Of a stretch of 64,000 bases of DNA, positions 34,391 to 43,305 are shown piece after piece. Within the stretch, counting starts at the first letter, position 1. Every line of letters begins with the position of its first letter. The notes below the pieces were generated by a model. It had not been told where the DNA came from. It made no database searches and saw only the letters and a list, made by a program, of their open reading frames with translations. This DNA comes from Haladaptatus pallidirubidus (GTDB lineage: Archaea > Halobacteriota > Halobacteria > Halobacteriales > Haladaptataceae), in the NCBI RefSeq assembly GCF_020700235.1, contig NZ_CP085301.1, forward strand, positions 2,604,001 through 2,668,000, in the 5' to 3' direction. A program made the position numbers and the translations under genes.

Positions 34391-34834
34391 TTCCGAGGAT
34401 ATGTCTCTTGATTTTCCTCGTGGACACGTATCGAGATTCCCGTGCTACTAGGGAGTGCCGACCCCCGGTGAAAACCGCCTCCGCACCACAACTGCTGTGG
34501 CCACACGCCTTCCCCACCCGATTCGCTCATCCCTCGCGCTCGTTTCGCTCATCCCTCGCGCGACAATCTGTCGGCCTTCGGACGCAGTGCCCCGATGCCT
34601 CCCGACGCGCACGCGAGAGGGAAAACGATGCGAACGACGAAGGAATGAACGAGAGGACGAAGGGCTCTCTTCCGGAGCGGAACGGAACCGGTTGTGGATG
34701 ATGTGGTCTGCGGTGGCGGTGCGGTTTCGTTGGAGTTGGGATTACCTAACGGAACGCTCGTCCAATGTTTCTAGTCGGCAGCGTCGTTTGAAAACGCAAA
34801 CCGAGAATACAGTACAAAGCTAACCAAAGAACTG
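34391..34834. other. Intergenic region with 18-bp direct repeat
   Basis: About 440 bases without a convincing frame. It carries an 18-bp direct repeat (34522-34539 and 34544-34561, listed separately) and a segment at 34651-34675 related to the hairpin family near 96 and 5418. The segment is rich in CGA/TCG-type dinucleotides, like other haloarchaeal junk between convergent genes. Confidence 0.5.
34522..34561. repeat. 18-bp tandem direct repeat
   Basis: TTCGCTCATCCCTCGCGC occurs at 34522-34539 and again at 34544-34561, identical and spaced 22 bases start to start. It is probably a replication slippage relic in non-coding DNA. Confidence 0.75.
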
Positions 34835-35581
34835 CTAGTCGAAGTGGGCGGAGTTGTCCTGTGGGTCGTAACCGAATACCTCGCGCGCTCGGTCGATGGA
34901 GTAGTATTTTCGGTTGTTGTCCGAGATACCGTAGATGATTTCGTAGTCGTAGTCCGCCTGCAAACAGCAGTCGAAGAGATGGGCGCAATCGCGGTAGGAA
35001 AGCCACATCGCCTGTCCGCGCTCGTAATCTTTCGGCGGGTGACCCTCGGTGAGGTTGCCGATTCGAACGTTAGCCACGCTCAGGCCGAACTCGTCGTGGT
35101 AGTAGCGGCCGAGGACTTCGCCCGTTGCTTTGCTCACGCCGTAAAGATTGCTCGGCCGTGGAAGTTCGTTGCCGTCGAGACGGAACCCGTCGTGGGGTCG
35201 GTAGAGTTCTGGCTTTCGCTCGTCGGTTTCGTAGTTGCCGACGGCGTGGTTCGAGGAGGCGAAAACGAACTTTTCGACACTTTCCGAATCGACCGCGGCC
35301 TGTAGAATGTTGTGCGTTCCGTCTATGTTGTTGCTCAAGACGCTGTTCCATGGTGCCTCGGGACGAGGGTCGCCCGCGAGGTGGATGATTGCGCCCGCCC
35401 CATCGACAGCCTCGTAGACGGCATCGTAATCGGTTATGTCGGCGACGAAAAAGTCGCTCGACGATTCTTCTGCCGGTGGTTCTCGGTCGAGGAGTCGCCA
35501 GTCGTATTTCGATTCGAGGTCGGCGAGAATCGCCGACCCGACCCGACCCTCAGCACCCGTGAGAAGAACGGGGTCGTCCAT
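34835..35581 (-). CDS. azf: NAD-dependent glucose-6-phosphate dehydrogenase (Azf type)
   Basis: The 248-residue short-chain dehydrogenase/epimerase has the NAD motif LLTGAEGRVGSA at residues 6-17, AIIHLAGDPRPEAPWN, the catalytic pair YGVSKATGE (Tyr/Lys) near residue 147, and the ending YYSIDRAREVFGYDPQDNS. The sequence closely follows the Haloferax volcanii azf product as I recall it, an enzyme with uronate-dehydrogenase ancestry that oxidises glucose-6-phosphate with NAD+ in place of the classic NADP+-dependent G6PDH. It is alone in its strand. Confidence 0.88.
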   Translation of the reverse strand: MDDPVLLTGAEGRVGSAILADLESKYDWRLLDREPPAEESSSDFFVADITDYDAVYEAVDGAGAIIHLAGDPRPEAPWNSVLSNNIDGTHNILQAAVDSESVEKFVFASSNHAVGNYETDERKPELYRPHDGFRLDGNELPRPSNLYGVSKATGEVLGRYYHDEFGLSVANVRIGNLTEGHPPKDYERGQAMWLSYRDCAHLFDCCLQADYDYEIIYGISDNNRKYYSIDRAREVFGYDPQDNSAHFD

Positions 35582-35667
35582 TCAGTCGGCTAGAGGCACA
35601 ACGGTGATAAGAACCATGCGGTTTCGCTCAGGTCAACTCGCTACCAAAAATCGGGTTGTTCCAGAAT

Positions 35668-35886
35668 TCAGGCCAGCACGCGCCCGAGAACCTTGTCACG
35701 CGCGAGCATGACACCGGCGATGAGTGCGACAGCACCCATGACGCCGAGCCAGATTGCGGTGATGCTGTCGCCCGACGCGGCGGTCTGGAAACCGTCGTAT
35801 TCCGCGAACAACCCGAGGGCCGTTAGGAGTACAGACCCGAGGGCGTACAGTAAGACCGCGCCGATTTCAACCAGTAGTTCGTACAT
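35668..35886 (-). CDS. Small two-helix membrane protein (72 aa)
   Basis: The 72-residue product has hydrophobic helices at residues 5-28 and 42-60 with a short acidic loop (FAEYDGFQTAASGD). No family is recognised; it could be a membrane-anchored accessory peptide. It is divergent from the small gene at 35972, about 85 bases away, so a shared promoter region is possible. Confidence 0.6.
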   Translation of the reverse strand: MYELLVEIGAVLLYALGSVLLTALGLFAEYDGFQTAASGDSITAIWLGVMGAVALIAGVMLARDKVLGRVLA

Positions 35887-35971
35887 GCACCTCTATCGGA
35901 ACGTGGCGTAAAAGAACGTTTCGTTGGCCTTCGGCGGAACGTTTTTCTGGGACTATCTCGGAACCGACAGT

Positions 35972-36199
35972 ATGGGACGATACGGAGACTTGGATTATCC
36001 GAAACTTACGAAGACGGGGTTTTTCCTCGGCGTCGCACTGGTCGCAATCGGTGCAATCGGCGAAATCGCCGGAACTGCGCTCTACGGCCCGCTTCCGGCG
36101 TGGGAAAACGCGCTCTTCACCGACCTCGAAATCATCGGCATCCTGCTCGGACTGCTCTCGCCGTTCGTGTTCGGAATGTTCCTCCCGCTGACGGAATAA
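35972..36199 (+). CDS. Conserved small membrane protein, MGRYGDLDY type (75 aa)
   Basis: The 75-residue protein starts MGRYGDLDYPKLTKTGFFLG, has helix 1 at residues 14-36 and helix 2 at 50-70, and ends in FVFGMFLPLTE. The MGRYGDLDY start is a conserved haloarchaeal pattern that I remember in related proteins (numbered DUF unknown). No function is known. The start is taken at 35972 since 16 preceding codons carry no protein-like signal. Confidence 0.65.
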   Translation: MGRYGDLDYPKLTKTGFFLGVALVAIGAIGEIAGTALYGPLPAWENALFTDLEIIGILLGLLSPFVFGMFLPLTE

Positions 36200-36247
36200 C
36201 GCGAAAGAGCGGATTTTACCGGAGTAGAAACCGGAAACACAGAGTAG

Positions 36248-36856
36248 TTACGCGAGACGGGAGAACGCGAGATTGCCGCGAACGCTTTCGACGTAGATGG
36301 TGACGACATCTCCTTCTTGCGCGCCGGGAACGAAAATCGTGTACTTGCCGCGTTCCGCGACACCGTCGCCTTTGCGGCCTGTACCAGTAATTTTGACTTC
36401 GTAGGTTCGGCCTTCCTCGACCGCATCCTGTTGGTGGGTTCGACTCGACGTGCTTCGTTTCGTGACGGGGCGGAACGCACCGCAGGCGTCACAGCGAAGC
36501 ATGAGGTTACGGTCTTCGCGGACGAGGCGGGTGTCCGGCAGGCCACACTCGGAACAGGTGACGAACTCCTCCACGTACTCGTCCAGTGCGGCGTCGAAAT
36601 CGGATTCCGTGAACGACCCGCTGTAGCGGGCCTGTCCGTCTTCGAATTTCCCGCTGGTACCGAGTTCGCGCTGAAGCGCGCTGTGGACGTGCTCCGCGTC
36701 ACGCGAGAGGGAATCTGCGATATCGCCGAGATTCGTCAGTCGCGTGAACGACCCGTCTTTCTGTACCGCCGGGTTCGGGAAACTAAACCGCTCGTCACTC
36801 GTTTCGAGGTCTGGAACCGCGTCCATGCCTCTGTCGAGGGCTGAATCGTAATCCAT
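36248..36856 (-). CDS. Translation initiation factor aIF2 beta with TRAM domain
   Basis: The 202-residue protein is aIF2 subunit beta fused to TRAM, an arrangement seen in haloarchaea. Residues 20-100 match the aIF2-beta core (FTESDFDAALDEYVEEFVTCSECGLPDTRL), with the zinc knuckle CSECGLPDTRLVREDRNLML and RCDACGAFRPV. The C-terminal TRAM-like region (EEGRTYEVKITGTGRKGDGVA, GKYTIFVPGAQEGDVVTIYV, residues 140-202) binds RNA. It helps place initiator tRNA on the ribosome. ATG 36856 is the natural start. Confidence 0.9.
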   Translation of the reverse strand: MDYDSALDRGMDAVPDLETSDERFSFPNPAVQKDGSFTRLTNLGDIADSLSRDAEHVHSALQRELGTSGKFEDGQARYSGSFTESDFDAALDEYVEEFVTCSECGLPDTRLVREDRNLMLRCDACGAFRPVTKRSTSSRTHQQDAVEEGRTYEVKITGTGRKGDGVAERGKYTIFVPGAQEGDVVTIYVESVRGNLAFSRLA

Positions 36857-36940
36857 ACTCGTGCCAGGTTTTGGACGCATAAAGGTTCTCCGTGTTCCGT
36901 GTCATCACGAACTTTAACCCTCGGATCCCTCACCTCCGTC

Positions 36941-37282
36941 ATGGAGCCGACCACGCGAGACGAGGCCTGTTTCGAGGCGGGAATAAAATTCGGTGCGTTG
37001 TATCACCAATTCGCCGGAACTCCCGTCAGTCCCGACAGCGCGGCCAGTCTCGAAACCGCCATTGAGGAGAGCATCGAGAATCAGCCCTCCTGCGAATCGG
37101 TCGAAGTGGACATCCTGACCGACAAGTTGGCCGCGGAAATTGACCACGGATATACAGAACTGACTGGGAAGTTCATGGCAGTCGAAATCGTCGTGGAGCA
37201 CGAGGGCACCGAAGTCGTGACGAGAATGGCGATGGAGGATGGGTATCCGCTGATGAAAATCGAGTCGGTGGGGGATGAGTAA
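36941..37282 (+). CDS. mptD: Archaeal dihydroneopterin aldolase (MptD)
   Basis: The 113-residue protein starts MEPTTRDEACFEAGIKFGALYHQFAGTPVS and has a glutamate-rich middle (AIEESIENQ) and VDILTDKLAAEIDHGYTELTG, the pattern of the archaeal MptD (DUF381) family, which cleaves 7,8-dihydroneopterin in pterin biosynthesis. The length fits. It is divergent from the aIF2-beta gene, with about 80 bases between the starts. Confidence 0.85.
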   Translation: MEPTTRDEACFEAGIKFGALYHQFAGTPVSPDSAASLETAIEESIENQPSCESVEVDILTDKLAAEIDHGYTELTGKFMAVEIVVEHEGTEVVTRMAMEDGYPLMKIESVGDE

Positions 37283-37309
37283 TTAGGACGCGAGCGCCAG
37301 CACGGTGAA

Positions 37310-37966
37310 TTACTCCGTTACGTCATCCAATGCGAACGAGCCGAGTTCGATCTCTCCCGACCGCTCGTATCGAAGCATTTGTACCCCTGTACTCGATGTC
37401 TCCGCCGTTTTTAGCTCGAGGGCCGCAGGGATCGCCCCCTCCTCGAACAATCGCTTTCCGTTCCCAACCACCAATGGGAATATCCAGAGCCAGAACTCGT
37501 CGATAAGATCGTGAGGGAGCAGTGACTGAAGCAAATTCTGACTGCCCTGCACCACAATCACGTCATCTCGCTCTTTTTTAATCTCCGCAACGGCTTCTGC
37601 GATGTCTCCCGTAAGGAGCGATGAGTTGTTCCACTCCACACTGTCGAGCGTTCGGGAGGCAACGTACTTGGGCATGCTGTTCAGCTTTGCAGCCACCGGA
37701 TCGTCGTCGGCGTCGACGTTGGGCCAGTGAGTAGAGAAAATTTCATACGTCTTCCGCCCGAGTAGCAGTGCGTCGCCCTCGGCCATCTGCTCGTCCATGA
37801 TTTGACCCATCTGCTCGTCCCAGTAGTTCACCGACCAGCCACCCTGTTCGAACCCACTGTCACGATCTTCTTCGGGGCCACCCGGTGCCTGCATCACTCC
37901 ATCGAGCGTCAAGAATGCCCCTACGACGAGTTTCCCAGTTGTTTCGTCCGTGTTCGTCTCGTTCAT
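37310..37966 (-). CDS. Dihydrofolate reductase-like (RibD C-terminal) protein
   Basis: The 218-residue protein resembles YwjB/YyaP-type RibD C-terminal-domain proteins: GKLVVGAFLTLDGVMQAPGG near residue 11, ALLLGRKTYEIFSTHWPN (residues 65-82), VIVVQGSQNLLQSLLPHDLIDEFWLWIFPLVVGNGKRLF near 140-178. It probably binds NADPH and reduces a small substrate; the physiological one is not known. It is alone here, convergent with mptD. Confidence 0.87.
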   Translation of the reverse strand: MNETNTDETTGKLVVGAFLTLDGVMQAPGGPEEDRDSGFEQGGWSVNYWDEQMGQIMDEQMAEGDALLLGRKTYEIFSTHWPNVDADDDPVAAKLNSMPKYVASRTLDSVEWNNSSLLTGDIAEAVAEIKKERDDVIVVQGSQNLLQSLLPHDLIDEFWLWIFPLVVGNGKRLFEEGAIPAALELKTAETSSTGVQMLRYERSGEIELGSFALDDVTE

Positions 37967-38279
37967 CGCAAGCAGTTAAATCGATGAGTTCGATAAAGAC
38001 CGTTCTGGCTCATCACGTTGCTACTCGTCCGCCAACCCTCCGAGCGACGAGTGAAACGAGGTGCGATAGGCGATCGAATTCGCCGCAGAGAGCCGACAGC
38101 TCACCGCGAGCGAGGAACGAAAGTGACGAGCGAACTCGGCGCAGACTGAAAGGAGCACCGAGGTTTTGGTCCAGATTTTGCCAGTGAGCGCGGCAATGCC
38201 GCGCGAACGCAGCAAAAGGTGGGTTTTCACTTTCAGTTTCGGGTCACGTTTTAAATGCAATCCCGCCGAATCGACAGCT
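37967..38279. other. Intergenic region with dispersed-repeat hairpin
   Basis: Just over 300 bases between divergent genes. It contains a strong hairpin (listed at 38176-38217) within a stretch that looks like a dispersed haloarchaeal intergenic element. The final 60 bases are AT-rich and probably hold the promoter of the DUF5790 gene. Confidence 0.55.
38176..38217. repeat. Nested hairpin repeat element
   Basis: An outer stem TTTTGC (38176-38181)/GCAAAA (38212-38217) encloses an inner perfect 7-bp stem GCGCGGC (38188-38194)/GCCGCGC (38198-38204) around AAT. The flanks GTCCAGATTTTGCCAG and AGCAAAAGGTGG look like a repeat family I recall from haloarchaeal intergenic DNA, though that is not verified. 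Confidence 0.65.
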
Positions 38280-38771
38280 ATGAGCCAATCTTCGTTCGAT
38301 GAAGAACTGTTCGGCGAGGCGGCGAACGAGATGCGCGAGGATGTCGAAGAACACCTCGCCGCTGCGCGCGAGGAACTGCCCCCGGTCGAAGCGGTCTGGG
38401 AAACCGAGGCCGAAAACACGCTCGGGGCGCTCAACGCGCTTCGCTCCGCGCTCGACGTCGGGGACGCCGAAGATCACCTGCACGACGCGAAAAAGTGGTA
38501 CGCGATGGGCGAGCGCGCCGACGCCTTCGAGGACGCGGACGATTTGGAAGCCGAAATCGAGACACTGGACTCGGCAATCGGCGACATTGAGGACGCCCGC
38601 GAGCAAGTCGGCGAACTGGCGAGTACGATTCCGAGTTTGAAAGGCGTGTTGGAGGACTTACACGCGGTAGACGATGGCGACGAATCCGAGGAAGAAGCGC
38701 CGGAGGCAGAGTCCGAGGCGGAAGCCGAGGAAGTTGAAGCCGAAGAAGAGGAGGAAGAAGCCGAAGAATAA
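38280..38771 (+). CDS. DUF5790 family protein
   Basis: The 163-residue protein begins MSQSSFDEELFGEAANEMRED and is helical and acidic, with a middle segment (GVLNALRSALDVGDAEDHLHDAKKWYAMGERADAFEDADDLEAEIE) typical of haloarchaeal DUF5790, followed by a coiled-coil-like stretch and an all-acidic tail (EEEEEEAEE) from residue 135. The function is unknown. ATG 38280 sits just after an AT-rich stretch; an upstream start 38 codons earlier is not supported. Confidence 0.8.
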   Translation: MSQSSFDEELFGEAANEMREDVEEHLAAAREELPPVEAVWETEAENTLGALNALRSALDVGDAEDHLHDAKKWYAMGERADAFEDADDLEAEIETLDSAIGDIEDAREQVGELASTIPSLKGVLEDLHAVDDGDESEEEAPEAESEAEAEEVEAEEEEEEAEE

Positions 38772-38780
38772 CCGGAATCG

Positions 38781-39518
38781 CTATCGGTGTTCGGGCCGCC
38801 GAACGTCCCGCGATTCCACCGCCGAGAGCAGTTTCACCAGCGACTGCGTCGCCAGTTCGAGCAGTTCTCCCCCTCGTTCTTCGCTTCCTTCCGTCGGGTC
38901 GCCGACGACGCCGTTTTCCGTGAACTCCGCGCTATCGTAGGCGAGGTTGGTGTAGGATACCCATTCGCCCCAGCCGTCGCTCGCGCCCTCTCTGGCCAGT
39001 TCGATTCTGTCCTCGCGGACGAGTTCACCGCGGGTGTGGCGCAGAAACGCCGTTTCCAACGGCCCGGCGTGACCCATGTCCGTGCGATGGTCGCCGACCG
39101 CTTCGAACCACGTGAACGGAACCGCGTAGGCTTCGTCGTGACGCGTAATTTTCCCCGTGACTTCGCGGAGTGCGGCGACGTTTCCGCCGTGGCCGTTGAC
39201 GATGACGACGCGATTCCAGCCGTGTTCCGCGAGGCTTGCGACCGTCTCGCGAACGTACCGGCGGAACGTTTCTTCGCTGACCCACAGCGTCCCGGTGAAC
39301 TGGCGGTGTTCCTCGCTCACGCCGACCGAAATCGGTGGGGCGACGACTACGTCGCCGTCGTATGCCTCGGCAGTCGCGTCCGCGATTGCTTCGGCGTTGA
39401 GCCAGTCCGTCCCGAGCGGTGCATGCGGGCCGTGCTGTTCCGTACTTCCTACGGGAAGGAGCGCGAGGTTCGTTTCGATGTCGTCCGCGTCAGTCCACGT
39501 CGCGCGCGAGAGATTCAT
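38781..39518 (-). CDS. Creatininase family amidohydrolase
   Basis: The 245-residue enzyme has LLPVGSTEQHGPHAPLGTD at residues 20-38 (metal-binding His and Glu), VVIVNGHGGNVAALREV near residue 105 and the DMGHAGPLETAFL segment with further ligands. The family includes creatininase and the FAPy deformylase ArfB of the archaeal riboflavin/F420 pathway; in haloarchaea the latter function is plausible, but not shown. ATG 39518 (MNLSRATW) is chosen. It converges with the DUF5790 gene. Confidence 0.85.
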   Translation of the reverse strand: MNLSRATWTDADDIETNLALLPVGSTEQHGPHAPLGTDWLNAEAIADATAEAYDGDVVVAPPISVGVSEEHRQFTGTLWVSEETFRRYVRETVASLAEHGWNRVVIVNGHGGNVAALREVTGKITRHDEAYAVPFTWFEAVGDHRTDMGHAGPLETAFLRHTRGELVREDRIELAREGASDGWGEWVSYTNLAYDSAEFTENGVVGDPTEGSEERGGELLELATQSLVKLLSAVESRDVRRPEHR

Positions 39519-39641
39519 ATGTGATTCGTGTCGGGGAACGCTCTTGTACCCGCCGGACGCCGCTCGGTAAGTTTCATAATCGTTTGCAATTGTCTCCAAT
39601 CTAGCCAGAAGTTCTTACTGTTCCACGGGTGTGATTCCTCC

Positions 39642-39956
39642 ATGGCCGATAGAGATCGCGAAATGGGCGTGGAGTTGGGCGAACTGAGCGACGAACTTGA
39701 CGAGCACGACTATCCCGCGTCGTCGGACGACCTCGTGGAGGAGTACGGCGACTACGAAATCGAATATCCGAACGGTTCCGAGCGGTTCGAGGAGGTAATC
39801 GGGCCGCTCAACGAAACGTACGAATCCGCGGACGACGTTCGACAGTCGATATTCAACATGGTTGACAGCGAGGCGGTCGGTCGCCAGCGATACACCGACC
39901 GCGGTGCCGGTGCCGCGGAGAATCCCGAGGAAGACCCCGACCAAGAGTCGTTCTAA
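39642..39956 (+). CDS. DUF5789 family protein
   Basis: The 104-residue protein (MADRDREMGVELGELSDELD) has EIEYPNGSERFEEVIGPLNETY and ESADDVRQSIFNMVDSEAVGRQRYTDRG, which I recognise as haloarchaeal DUF5789, an acidic protein of unknown role with a conserved GRxxYxDR C terminus. The tail is acidic (EEDPDQESF). ATG 39642 is the natural start and is preceded by a C/T-rich leader. Confidence 0.8.
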   Translation: MADRDREMGVELGELSDELDEHDYPASSDDLVEEYGDYEIEYPNGSERFEEVIGPLNETYESADDVRQSIFNMVDSEAVGRQRYTDRGAGAAENPEEDPDQESF

Positions 39957-40031
39957 CGCTCCGGCGCCGGACGAAATTCCCCGTTTTTTCGAATAGCGTT
40001 TTGTAGGGACTCGTTACTCCGGCAGTAGGCT

Positions 40032-40071
40032 ACCGTTACTACCGTTCACGGAGACGAACGGAGTTGAACGG
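40032..40071 (+). promoter_or_regulatory. Candidate operator with four CGTT/AACG half-sites before otsA
   Basis: ACCGTT occurs at 40032-40037 and 40041-40046, and GAACGG at 40056-40061 and 40066-40071, giving two half-sites on each strand with 9-10 bp spacing, one helical turn each. The possible TATA box TTTATTCC (40079-40086) lies just after. A regulator binding here could control trehalose synthesis. Confidence 0.45.
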
Positions 40072-40121
40072 ACGACTCCTTTATTCCTCGCAGTCCCGCA
40101 CGAATCGACACTTGATGAGAG

Positions 40122-41669
40122 GTGAGTACAGACTTGCAGGTCTCCACTGGGCCTGCAGACGAAGCCATGACTGATGAACACCCAACCGCCGAGACGGTAT
40201 CGTCCCTCCTCGGCGACGACGAACTCGTCGTCGCCTCGAACCGCCAACCGTACAGCCACGAGCGCGAAGACGGGGAAATCGTTGTCAACCGACCCGCCGG
40301 CGGCCTCACGTCCGCACTCGACCCTGTCGTACAGTCAGCCGGAGGAACGTGGGTCGCGTGGGCGAGCGGCGACGCGGACCACGACGTCACCGACGCCGAT
40401 GGACGGGTCGGCGTCCCGCCGGAAGACCCTGCCTACGACCTGCGACGCGTTTCGCTCTCCGACGAACAGGTCGAAGGGTACTACTACGGCTACAGCAACC
40501 AAGTTCTCTGGCCGATTTGCCACATCGACCCGTCGAAAATGAACGCCCGCGCGGATTTCTGGGAACACTACCGCGACGCGAATCGGGCCTTCGCAGACGC
40601 CATTGCGGACGAAACGAACGACAACTCCCTCGTTTGGTTGCAGGATTACCACCTCGCGTTGGCCCCGCGAATGATCCGCGAAACTAATTCGGACGTATTC
40701 TGCATGCAGTTCTGGCACATCACGTGGCCGTCGTGGGACGCCTTACAGACGTGTCCGCAGTACGAGCAGCTGCTGGATGGACTCCTCGCGAACGACCTCG
40801 TCGGCTTCCACACCCGCCAGTATTGCCAGAACTTCCTCGACTGCGCAGCTATGCTTCCCGACACCCGAGTTGACCGAGCAACTCGGAGCGTCGTCTACAA
40901 GGGACGACGAACCTTCGTTCGGCCCTTCCCGCTCGGCATCGATGCTACAAACAGGCGACACCTCGCGCTGTCGAGCGCCGACACCCGGTTCTGGAACGAG
41001 TTCCGTGACGAACACGATATCGGCGATACGGTCGCGCTCGGTGTCGAACGCCTCGACTACACTAAAGGGATTCCCGAGCGACTGGCGGCCCTGGAACATT
41101 TCTGGGAGACGCGACCCGAGTGGCAGGGCGAACTCACGTACGTCCAGAAGGCGAGCGAAAGTCGAACGCAGATTCCGGAGTATCAAGCGATACAGGACTT
41201 CGTTGAGTCGGAAATCGAGCGAATCAACGACCGATTCGGAACAGACGACTGGACGCCAATCGTCTACCTCAACGAGTACCTCTCGAAAGACGGTCTCGCG
41301 ACCCTGTACCGTGAGGCTGACCTCGGCATCGTCAGTCCTCGACGAGACGGCATGAACCTCGTGGCGAAGGAGTTCGTCGCCTCGCAGGTGGACGACCCCG
41401 GCGTTCTCCTGCTGAGCGAGTTGACCGGCGCACACGACGAACTCGGCGACGAATCGATTTCGGTTCACCCACACGACACGCCGGGATTCGCGGACGCCAT
41501 CGAAACCGCTCTAACGCTCCCCGAAACCGAGCGAGCGCGTCGGATGAACGACCTCGAACGTCTGGTTCACTCGAACGATGTATATGCGTGGATAACGAAG
41601 CAATTCCGGACGGTAGAATCGATTCAACACGGACGCGACGTTGCGAAAAAATCCATCCAACGACAATGA
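40122..41669 (+). CDS. otsA: Trehalose-6-phosphate synthase
   Basis: The 515-residue GT20 enzyme makes trehalose-6-phosphate from UDP-glucose and glucose-6-phosphate. It has [15 protein letters not shown] near residue 35, [12 protein letters not shown], the [15 protein letters not shown] segment (about residue 170), [28 protein letters not shown] (residue 307) and [16 protein letters not shown] (residue 405), the acceptor and donor site motifs. The GTG at 40122 is preferred because it lies about 40 bases after a TTTATTCC box; an ATG 15 codons later is an alternative. Its stop overlaps otsB by 4 bases, showing coupling. Confidence 0.92.
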   Translation: MSTDLQVSTGPADEAMTDEHPTAETVSSLLGDDELVVASNRQPYSHEREDGEIVVNRPAGGLTSALDPVVQSAGGTWVAWASGDADHDVTDADGRVGVPPEDPAYDLRRVSLSDEQVEGYYYGYSNQVLWPICHIDPSKMNARADFWEHYRDANRAFADAIADETNDNSLVWLQDYHLALAPRMIRETNSDVFCMQFWHITWPSWDALQTCPQYEQLLDGLLANDLVGFHTRQYCQNFLDCAAMLPDTRVDRATRSVVYKGRRTFVRPFPLGIDATNRRHLALSSADTRFWNEFRDEHDIGDTVALGVERLDYTKGIPERLAALEHFWETRPEWQGELTYVQKASESRTQIPEYQAIQDFVESEIERINDRFGTDDWTPIVYLNEYLSKDGLATLYREADLGIVSPRRDGMNLVAKEFVASQVDDPGVLLLSELTGAHDELGDESISVHPHDTPGFADAIETALTLPETERARRMNDLERLVHSNDVYAWITKQFRTVESIQHGRDVAKKSIQRQ

Positions 41670-42511
41670 CTGACCAGGTTCCGGAATCACTCCGAACAAA
41701 TCTGTACGTGCTAGTGAATCGACTCCGCGATACGGACGGGTTGCTCGCGATGTTCGATTTTGACGGGTCGCTCGCACCAATCGAAAACCGACCGGAGGAC
41801 GTAGAACTTCCGCCAGCGACCCGAACGGCGCTCGAAGAACTTCGCGGAACGGAGGACGTGGAAGTCGGCGTCGTCAGCGGCCGCGGTCTCAACGACCTTC
41901 GGGAGCGGGTCGGCATCGACGGCATCACGTACGCTGGCAATCACGGCTTGGAACTTTACACCGACGACGAACGAAAAGTACATCCGGTCGCCAAAGACTC
42001 TGAGGACGAAATCACCTCCCTCTCCGACGAACTCGAATCTGAACTCGCGGACGTTGACGGCGCGTTCGTGGAAAATAAAGGCGTCACGGCATCGGTTCAC
42101 TACCGACTTGTCGAAGACGCAGAGGGGATTTCAGCCGTTCAAAAGGCCGTAGAGAACGCGGTGCGGGAGTCGGACGACATTCGCGTCACGTCGGGCAAGC
42201 AGGTGTTGGAACTGCGACCCGACGTGGAGTGGCACAAAGGGCGGGCGATTCGGTGGCTGTACGACCACCACGTTCCGAACGACGAGACGTGGCTTCCTCT
42301 CTACGTCGGCGACGATCGAACCGACGAGGACGCGTTCGAGACTCTGCCGAAATCCGGTCTCGGCGTCAAAGTCGGACGGCAACCGCCCACCGTCGCGGGC
42401 TACCACGTCACCAACCCGTCGTCGGTGCAAACGGTTCTCGCGTGGTTGGTCGAGTACGGCGTCGGGTTTCTCGGCGGCAAATCGCTTTCGACTGGAACCC
42501 GAAACCCATGA
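41666..42511 (+). CDS. otsB: Trehalose-6-phosphate phosphatase
   Basis: The 281-residue HAD phosphatase removes the phosphate from trehalose-6-phosphate. The phospho-Asp loop is AMFDFDGSLAPI (residues 28-39), VGVVSGRGLNDLRE provides motif II, and LYVGDDRTDEDAF near residue 213 provides the Mg-binding Asp pair. NHGLELYT and HKGRAIRWL are typical of OtsB. Its ATG overlaps the otsA stop (ATGA), so trehalose is made by two coupled genes as a compatible solute or stress protectant. Confidence 0.93.
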   Translation: MTDQVPESLRTNLYVLVNRLRDTDGLLAMFDFDGSLAPIENRPEDVELPPATRTALEELRGTEDVEVGVVSGRGLNDLRERVGIDGITYAGNHGLELYTDDERKVHPVAKDSEDEITSLSDELESELADVDGAFVENKGVTASVHYRLVEDAEGISAVQKAVENAVRESDDIRVTSGKQVLELRPDVEWHKGRAIRWLYDHHVPNDETWLPLYVGDDRTDEDAFETLPKSGLGVKVGRQPPTVAGYHVTNPSSVQTVLAWLVEYGVGFLGGKSLSTGTRNP

Positions 42512-43305
42512 CGAGGTTCCCGTAGCGTTCGACGGCTTTCGTTCGGCCGACGAAACCGCGCGTTTCTCGTCTCGAAAGCGCCTGTGGAAGTGACAGAACG
42601 GTCTGAACGGTCGCGCCGGTTTATTCTCCGCTTGCGAGTAGCACGCGCTAAAGACCATGCAAACAGACGACGATCCCCATACGTCCGATGACGAATCGAG
42701 CGACGAGGAACCCGGAAACGAACATCGAGAGCGACAGGTAGAACACGAGGAATCTGATGTGGGGCGAGGGCCACCAGAAGCAGGTAAACGACGCCCACCA
42801 GAACCCGAAGAACGGCATCCGCCGGAACCGGAAGGACGCCCGCCAGAGGGTGCGCCGGAACACCCCTCTCCGGGGGAGCCTCCCCAACAGTCTTCACCGC
42901 CGTCGCGTCCTCCTCGTCAACGACAAACCGAGGGACGACGAACCGACGAGAAATCGTACAGCGGCCGCTACGGCAGCAGGGTGCGCGAACGCGAAGCGGA
43001 GGGACAACCGCGCGAGACCGATGATAAATCGAAGGAACCACGTCCACGTCGGAGCGAAAATCAGCAAAATCAGCGCGAGTCGGAACCGAGCGAACTGAAA
43101 AAATACGGCGGCCCGCGCGACCCGGACTGGAAGCGACGACGGCAGTTACAGAAAGCCGAACGACGAGGAAACGAACGGACGATGGACGTTGCGTTCGGCC
43201 AGCGACGAGCAGGGCGACCGAAAAAACGGTATCAGCGCGGTCGGAGAAATTGGCGGTAGCCGGGATTGTCCTCTATTTCTGGTTCGGCGGTATTCGACGC
43301 AACCC
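42512..43305. other. Intergenic region holding one doubtful charged ORF
   Basis: Nearly 800 bases between otsB and the convergent ABC exporter. Only the charged frame at 42657-43259 is long, and it is doubtful (see that entry). The minus strand of the same stretch is hydrophobic. No repeat or RNA gene was found. Confidence 0.5.
42657..43259 (+). CDS. Doubtful Pro/Glu/Arg-rich disordered ORF (200 aa)
   Basis: The frame encodes 200 residues, beginning MQTDDDPHTSDDESSDEEPG, with repeats RRPPEPEERHPPEPEGRPPEG and a strongly basic end (KRYQRGRRNWR). The composition (very high Glu, Arg and Pro, no hydrophobic core) is odd for a haloarchaeal protein. The opposite strand has a hydrophobic open frame over the same stretch (FLVFYLSLSMFVSGFLVARF at about 42680-42740), so a gene on the other strand, or none, is possible. 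No family is recognised. Confidence 0.35.
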   Translation: MQTDDDPHTSDDESSDEEPGNEHRERQVEHEESDVGRGPPEAGKRRPPEPEERHPPEPEGRPPEGAPEHPSPGEPPQQSSPPSRPPRQRQTEGRRTDEKSYSGRYGSRVREREAEGQPRETDDKSKEPRPRRSENQQNQRESEPSELKKYGGPRDPDWKRRRQLQKAERRGNERTMDVAFGQRRAGRPKKRYQRGRRNWR

